DNA of 9,719 nt, taken from assembly GCA_947173915.1 (NCBI GenBank), contig CAMWGZ010000036.1, positions 1 to 9,719 on the forward strand, given 5' to 3'. This stretch comes from an uncultured Alistipes sp. GTDB taxonomy: Bacteria; Bacteroidota; Bacteroidia; Bacteroidales; Rikenellaceae. Under the pieces are notes generated by a model. The model searched no databases, was not told the origin of the DNA, and saw only the letters and a program-made list of their open reading frames with translations. Shown in pieces: positions 6,235 to 9,719 of this stretch. The position numbers and the translations under genes were made by a program. Numbering within the stretch: position 1 is the stretch's first letter; every line of letters starts with the position of its first letter.

Positions 6235-6801
6235 TTACTGTTTTTCGCTCTCCGTGATCATGCGGCACATCTGCTCGCGGGCGCGGTGGATCTGGGTCTT
6301 GACCGTGCCGAGCGGCAGGGCGAGCTTGGCGGCGATCTCCTCGTAGGAGTATTCGTCGAAGAAGCGGAGCACGATCAGCTGCCGGTAGCGCGGGGTCATG
6401 TTGTGGAGGTAGTGTTCGATCTGTCCCCGTTTCTGCTGGTTGATGATCCGCTCTTCGGGGGTGGGCATCGACGAAGGGGGTGCCTTGAACTTCTCGTCGA
6501 TCGGGAGGTCGTCCGACCGCTGCTTGCGCAGGAAATCGACGAAGGTGTTGCGGGCGATCGCGTAGATCCACTGGCCGAAGGTGTAGGCGGAGTCGTAGCG
6601 GTGTATGTTGATATAGACCTTGATGAAGGTCTCCTGAAGCAGGTCGTCGGCATCGAGCTCGCTGCCCGTGCGCTGGATGAACAGCCGCAGGATCGCCTCC
6701 TTGTAGCGGTCGAAGAGGAACTCGAAGGCGCGGTCGTCGCCCCGCACCACCAGCTCGGCCAGGGTCCGGTCGTCGGCTACGATGTAGTCGTCTATCTCCA
6801 T
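6235..6801 (-). CDS. ECF-type RNA polymerase sigma-70 family factor
   Basis: This 188-residue protein has the two-domain layout of extracytoplasmic-function sigma factors. Region 2 (about 15-96) includes FEFLFDRYKEAILRLFIQR, the core-binding DADDLLQETFIKVYINIHRY (50-69) and the promoter-melting FGQWIYAIARNTFVDFLRKQ (75-94). A proline-containing linker (about 97-122) leads to region 4 (about 125-183), with the helix-turn-helix YSYEEIAAKLALPLGTVKTQ (151-170) followed by IHRAREQM. The start at 6801 (MEIDDYIVADDRTLAEL) is favoured because sigma region 2 begins just after it. The frame is open far upstream, but only over other genes. The ATG overlaps the stop of the glycosyltransferase gene by 10 bp. 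No anti-sigma factor gene is adjacent on either side, so its control is not evident; its regulon cannot be read from here. Confidence 0.94.
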   Translation of the reverse strand: MEIDDYIVADDRTLAELVVRGDDRAFEFLFDRYKEAILRLFIQRTGSELDADDLLQETFIKVYINIHRYDSAYTFGQWIYAIARNTFVDFLRKQRSDDLPIDEKFKAPPSSMPTPEERIINQQKRGQIEHYLHNMTPRYRQLIVLRFFDEYSYEEIAAKLALPLGTVKTQIHRAREQMCRMITESEKQ

Positions 6802-7946
6802 ACCCGTTCGTCTTTGCGGAGGCGCAGCAGGCTCAGGCGGAGGGCATGGAGCGGACTCCAGAGGTCGTAGAGCGGGTAGCGCCCCCAGACCTTCTCCTCG
6901 CCGATGCGGCGGCCGATGCGGCGTACCTCGATCAGGACCACCACCAGCCGCACCAGGGCGAGCAGGGCAGCTCCCGCCTTGAACTCCCAGGGCATGACCG
7001 CGAGGGCCGTGAGGAGGGCCAGGAAGAAGAGCACCCGGCTGCCCATCTCCCACTGCACGGCATTCCGCGCGCGGAGGGGGTAGAGGGGGAAGGCCGAGCC
7101 GAAGTAGCGTTCGGTGCCGGTCCACCACTTCATGCCGCCCCAGCACTTCTCGCGCAGGGCGGCGCGGGGCGAGAGCACGACGCTGGCCGGACCCAGCGGC
7201 AGGATGCGCGCCAGGAAGAGGTCGTCTTCGCCGATGTTCATGTTCAGGTGGTCGAATCCGTTCACGCCGAAGTAGAGCGACTTGGTAAATCCGTAGTTCT
7301 GGCGCATGGCCCGGTAGGGACGGCCGGCGACGGCCGCCGACAGCCAGGCGACCGAGTCCGTCATGCGGCACATGCGCATCAGGTAGCGGGTCAGCCCCCT
7401 GTCCGGCTCCAGGCCGCAGTAGCCGATCACGATGTCGCCCCGGCGGAAGCCTCCGGCCATGAGCGAGAGCCAGCGGTCGGAGGTGGGGTAGGTGTCGGGC
7501 GTGGTAAAGATCAGGTGCTCGTAGTGGGCCGACTTGATGCCGATGTTGAGCGCCATCTTCGAGGAGATCGGGAACCGGGGGTTCATTTCGATCTTGGTCG
7601 CCGTGATCTGGGGGAACGACTGCCGAATGCGGATCAGTTCGTCGTAGAAGTCGGTGTCGCGCCCCACATAGACGATGACCACCTCGAAGTCGGGGTACTC
7701 CTGGGCGACGATCAGCGGCAGGGTCTCCTCCATGAAGGTGTAGTTCTCCCCGAACAGGGGGACGATGACCGACACGGGCGGAGTCGCGGGGCGTATTTCG
7801 GGGCGCTTGCTGTCCTTGTACTGCGGAATGCGCCCGTAGGCGAACAGGTAGTAGTAGAGCTGAACTCCGAACATGAAGAGGATGACCCCGGCCAGGGCCA
7901 GCCCCTCCCGGCCGTAGTGGGCGATGACGAGTTCGAAAAATTCCAT
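6792..7946 (-). CDS. Membrane-anchored GT2-like glycosyltransferase with altered motifs
   Basis: This 384-residue protein has an N-terminal membrane helix (about 14-35), a GT-A domain of glycosyltransferase family 2 type (about 57-285) and two C-terminal hydrophobic segments (about 303-319 and 324-341). Family features seen are PPVSVIVPLFGEN (56-68), EYPDFEVVIV (83-92), the SSKMALNIGIKSA helix (128-140), the acceptor-side GEDDLFLA (239-246) and WGGMKWWTG (269-277), a weak counterpart of the Q/RxxRW motif. Two usual nucleotide-sugar positions are altered. The D-x-D motif reads T149-P-D151, and the usual 'NDxSxDxT' strand end reads VYVGRDTD (92-99). The enzyme may transfer a sugar to an envelope or capsular acceptor at the inner membrane, or it may have changed or lost activity. 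It heads a probable three-gene transcript with the sigma factor and rsmG, with a -7 element just upstream. Confidence 0.85.
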   Translation of the reverse strand: MEFFELVIAHYGREGLALAGVILFMFGVQLYYYLFAYGRIPQYKDSKRPEIRPATPPVSVIVPLFGENYTFMEETLPLIVAQEYPDFEVVIVYVGRDTDFYDELIRIRQSFPQITATKIEMNPRFPISSKMALNIGIKSAHYEHLIFTTPDTYPTSDRWLSLMAGGFRRGDIVIGYCGLEPDRGLTRYLMRMCRMTDSVAWLSAAVAGRPYRAMRQNYGFTKSLYFGVNGFDHLNMNIGEDDLFLARILPLGPASVVLSPRAALREKCWGGMKWWTGTERYFGSAFPLYPLRARNAVQWEMGSRVLFFLALLTALAVMPWEFKAGAALLALVRLVVVLIEVRRIGRRIGEEKVWGRYPLYDLWSPLHALRLSLLRLRKDERVWR

Positions 7947-7975
7947 GAGGCGTGCTTTGGTCTTTCTGTAATGGA

Positions 7976-7983
7976 CAAAAATA
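7976..7983 (-). promoter_or_regulatory. Probable -7 promoter element for glycosyltransferase-sigma-rsmG
   Basis: The minus strand reads TATTTTTG, an exact match to the Bacteroidota -7 consensus TAnnTTTG, 29 bp before the glycosyltransferase ATG. No TTTG is present at the expected -33 distance. A perfect 8-bp palindrome, CCAATTGG, lies at 7995-8002 between the two element positions and could be an operator or chance. No terminator is visible between rnhB and this site, so readthrough from rnhB is possible as well. Confidence 0.5.
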
Positions 7984-8039
7984 CGAAAATTCTGCCAATT
8001 GGTCCGTGCTGCGGCGGGAAAAATTACACGGGAAGGGGC

Positions 8040-8636
8040 TTAGAAAAGTTCGGGCTGCGTCGTGTCGTGCAGGAACGTGAGGCGGTGGTGGGGCGTGGGG
8101 CCCAGCCGCCCCACGGCCAGGCGGTGCTCGCGCGTGGGGTAGCCCTTGTTGCGCTCCCAGCCGTAGCCGGGGTATTCGGCGGCCAGGCGCTGCATGTATT
8201 CGTCGCGGTGGGTCTTGGCCAGCACCGAGGCGGCGGCGATGTCGGCGAAGGCGGCATCGCCGCCCACGATGCAGCGGTGGGGAAGCGTCAGCCGCGAGCG
8301 GAAGCGGTTGCCGTCGATGGCCAGGAAACCAGGCTGCGGGGCGAGCTGCTCGACGGCCAGGGTCATCGCCTCGAACGAGGCGTTGAGGATGTTGATCTGG
8401 TCGATGCGGTCGGGCGGAACGGCCGCGACGGCCCAGGCTATCGCCTCGCGTTCGATGATGCCGCGCAGCAGGTCGCGGCGGCGGGCGGTCATCTGCTTCG
8501 AGTCGTTGAGCAGCGGGTGGAAGAAGTCCGGGGGCAGCATGACGGCGGCGGCGAATACCGGGCCGGCCAGACAGCCGCGCCCCGCCTCGTCGCAGCCGGC
8601 TTCGGGCAGTTGGTTCTGATAACGGTTTTCCAGCAT
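8040..8636 (-). CDS. rnhB: Ribonuclease HII
   Basis: This 198-residue enzyme cleaves the RNA strand of RNA-DNA hybrids and starts excision of single ribonucleotides from DNA. The type 2 RNase H motifs are all present: [20 protein letters not shown] (13-32) with catalytic D16 and E17 and the substrate-sensing [17 protein letters not shown] (44-57), FLAIDGN (104-110) with D108, and [21 protein letters not shown] (125-145) with D127. The length is usual for bacterial RNase HII. The start at 8636 ([14 protein letters not shown]) places the DEAGRG motif at the normal distance from the N-terminus. The gene is divergent from the membrane-protein gene on the plus strand and is followed after 93 bp by the glycosyltransferase gene in the same direction. 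Confidence 0.97.
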   Translation of the reverse strand: MLENRYQNQLPEAGCDEAGRGCLAGPVFAAAVMLPPDFFHPLLNDSKQMTARRRDLLRGIIEREAIAWAVAAVPPDRIDQINILNASFEAMTLAVEQLAPQPGFLAIDGNRFRSRLTLPHRCIVGGDAAFADIAAASVLAKTHRDEYMQRLAAEYPGYGWERNKGYPTREHRLAVGRLGPTPHHRLTFLHDTTQPELF

Positions 8637-8644
8637 GGGTGCGT

Positions 8645-8662
8645 GCGGAATTTGAGTTCCGC
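8645..8662. repeat. Inverted repeat in the rnhB leader
   Basis: GCGGAA (8645-8650) and TTCCGC (8657-8662) are a perfect 6-bp inverted repeat around a 6-nt loop. It lies between the rnhB -7 element and the ATG, so it would form a small hairpin near the 5' end of the rnhB mRNA, about 8 nt before the start codon. It may affect translation or mRNA stability; chance is not excluded. Confidence 0.4.
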
Positions 8663-8667
8663 GGGAA

Positions 8668-8675
8668 CAAAAATA
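8668..8675 (-). promoter_or_regulatory. Probable -7 promoter element of rnhB
   Basis: The minus strand reads TATTTTTG (8675 to 8668), an exact match to TAnnTTTG, 31 bp before the rnhB ATG. The expected -33 TTTG is not visible. It is one of a divergent pair with the element at 8709-8716. Confidence 0.5.
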
Positions 8676-8708
8676 GGAATAATCGGTGTTTCGGCCCGCT
8701 TATTTTCT

Positions 8709-8716
8709 TACTTTTG
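8709..8716 (+). promoter_or_regulatory. Probable -7 promoter element of the DUF6427-like gene
   Basis: TACTTTTG on the plus strand matches TAnnTTTG exactly and lies 37 bp before the ATG at 8754. A TTTC at 8689-8692 is closer than the usual -33 spacing (16 nt), so the upstream element is doubtful. A transcription start near 8723 would leave a leader of about 30 nt. GGAAAGG at 8721-8727 is too far from the ATG to be a ribosome-binding site. Confidence 0.5.
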
Positions 8717-8753
8717 TGCTGGAAAGGCCCCTTGCGCCGTTTCCCCTGCATCT

Positions 8754-9719
8754 ATGAAAACCGATATCGTTCGCCAGCCGTTTTTGCTGGCTCTCTTTTC
8801 GCTGCTGCTGCCGCTCGCCGTCTCGTTGGGCGGGGCAGCCGGGGCGGAGCCGGTCGTGCGGCATGTTCCGCTGGGCGATCTGCTGCTCGCTTTCCAGGGG
8901 CGGTTTCCCGTGTGGGCGGCCGTCGCGGCGGGAGTGCTGGCGTTGGCGGCCGCCGTCCGCGCCGGGCGGCTGTCGGTGCGCTACGGGTTCTATCCGGTGC
9001 CGACGGCGCTGGTCGTACCCCTCTACGGCGTGGTGGCGTGCGGGATCCTGGCGGGGCCGAACTACCTGCCCGAGTTCGTCGCCTCCTATGTGTTGCTGCT
9101 CTCGCTGCACCACTTCTGCGCCGGATTCCGAAACGGCTATGCCGTCGGATCGTTTTTCCGGGGGGCGTTCTGTCTGGGACTGCTGCCGCTGCTCTATGCG
9201 CCGGCCCTGCCGCTGCCGCTGCTGCTGCTCCCGGCGGCGGTCTGCCTGCGCCGGACGCTGCGCGAAACGTTCGTCGCGCTGTGCGGCGCGCTCTTCCCGC
9301 TGGCGGGGGCCTGCTATGTGAACTGGGCGCTGGGCGCGGAGTTTTTCGGACTGTTGCGGCAGCTGCTGGATGCCTTTCTGGCACCGGGCGGCTTCCGGCT
9401 CTTCGGGCAGGGGACGGTGCTCGTTCCCGTCGTGCTCGGGGTGGCGCTTTTTACCGTGATCTGCGCGGTGGCGGCCGGTGCGGCGGGGCTTCGCACGCAG
9501 AGCCGCAAGGCGCGCGGCATGCTGACCTACGTCATGGTGCTGCTGGGTGCCGTCGCGCTGCTGGGTGCCGTTCCGAGCGTTACGGCGGGAATTTTCCCGC
9601 TGGCGGCCGTGCCGGCGGCGTTGCTCATGCCGCTGGCGCTGGTGCGCGTGCGCCGCGAGTGGGCTGCGGTGTTGTATCTGATATTGTATATGTCGGCTTT
9701 CGTTAATATTGTATTATAT
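8754..9719 (+). CDS. Polytopic inner-membrane protein, DUF6427-like, 3' end beyond window
   Basis: From the ATG at 8754 the frame is open for 322 codons to the right edge with no stop. The protein starts MKTDIVRQPFLLALFSLLLP and is strongly hydrophobic throughout. Likely membrane segments are near residues 9-26, 52-69, 84-101, 108-122, 134-150, 152-165, 173-193, 221-242, 256-273, 276-298 and 303-320, so about ten or eleven helices. A charged QSRKARGML (249-257) loop precedes the last three. Layout, size and the tail ending ...SAFVNIVLY resemble the DUF6427 family of Bacteroidota membrane proteins, whose function is unknown; this match is from memory of family style and is only moderately secure. 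The stop is probably within a few codons of the window edge. The start is supported by the promoter match 37 bp upstream. Plus-strand frames in the other two phases are arginine-rich shadows. No catalytic motif is visible. Confidence 0.8.
   Translation, partial: MKTDIVRQPFLLALFSLLLPLAVSLGGAAGAEPVVRHVPLGDLLLAFQGRFPVWAAVAAGVLALAAAVRAGRLSVRYGFYPVPTALVVPLYGVVACGILAGPNYLPEFVASYVLLLSLHHFCAGFRNGYAVGSFFRGAFCLGLLPLLYAPALPLPLLLLPAAVCLRRTLRETFVALCGALFPLAGACYVNWALGAEFFGLLRQLLDAFLAPGGFRLFGQGTVLVPVVLGVALFTVICAVAAGAAGLRTQSRKARGMLTYVMVLLGAVALLGAVPSVTAGIFPLAAVPAALLMPLALVRVRREWAAVLYLILYMSAFVNIVLY

Noticed and set aside
5449..6870. A 473-codon plus-strand frame beginning with a plausible-looking MKKHSEKQ
   Set aside because: Nearly all of it is antisense to rsmG and the sigma factor, whose protein motifs are unambiguous. 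The opening lysine-rich stretch is just AT-rich spacer DNA.
6235..8751. An 838-codon minus-strand frame ending in the sigma factor, which could suggest a giant fusion protein
   Set aside because: Only the last 188 residues resemble a protein family. The upstream part is proline/arginine-rich out-of-frame reading of the glycosyltransferase and rnhB genes.
8639..9706. A 355-codon plus-strand frame over the right-hand gene
   Set aside because: It is alanine/arginine/glycine-rich nonsense. The frame starting at 8754 gives a coherent membrane protein, is open to the edge and has a promoter match.

Overview
The window reads as a GC-rich stretch of a Bacteroidota chromosome, most likely Bacteroidales and possibly Alistipes/Rikenellaceae. 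The genus is an inference from high GC combined with Bacteroidota-type genes; there is no rRNA or other marker here to confirm it. Supporting signs are a moxR-DUF58-Bat ('Bacteroides aerotolerance') operon, start codons without a clear Shine-Dalgarno sequence, and gene-upstream sequences that match the Bacteroidota -7 promoter element TAnnTTTG (four exact matches). Nothing points to a mobile element, phage, CRISPR array, tRNA or rRNA.

Layout. Nine genes lie on the minus strand and one on the plus strand. From right to left: (1) at the right edge, a plus-strand gene for a polytopic membrane protein (DUF6427-like) runs off the window and is divergent from rnhB. (2) rnhB encodes ribonuclease HII. 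(3) After a 93-bp gap with its own -7 element comes a tight cluster: a membrane-anchored GT2-like glycosyltransferase, an ECF-type sigma factor whose start overlaps the glycosyltransferase stop, and rsmG (16S rRNA G527 methyltransferase). The cluster ends at a strong intrinsic terminator (5395-5431). (4) A 360-bp intergenic region holds the terminator, a second GC-rich hairpin and an AT-rich promoter. (5) From that promoter runs a compact operon: MoxR AAA+ ATPase, DUF58 protein, BatD-like membrane protein, BatC-like TPR protein, BatA and BatB (von Willebrand A membrane proteins). BatB is cut by the left edge.

How the genes work together. The Bat operon encodes a cytosolic MoxR-type ATPase, a cytosolic VWA-like adaptor (DUF58), two membrane-anchored VWA proteins with intact metal-binding (MIDAS) motifs, an exported TPR protein and a membrane protein with an exported N-terminal domain. 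By analogy with other MoxR/VWA pairs this is probably an envelope-associated chaperone or maturation complex. The bat genes were linked to aerotolerance in Bacteroides fragilis, but the substrate is not known. Start and stop codons overlap or nearly touch throughout, so translational coupling is likely. The second cluster mixes housekeeping (rsmG), a regulator (sigma factor with no adjacent anti-sigma gene) and a glycosyltransferase with altered nucleotide-sugar motifs.

I see no clearly new system. The points most worth a second look are the degenerate glycosyltransferase motifs, its coupling to an orphan sigma factor, the position of the TPR gene ahead of batA, and the structured moxR promoter region.
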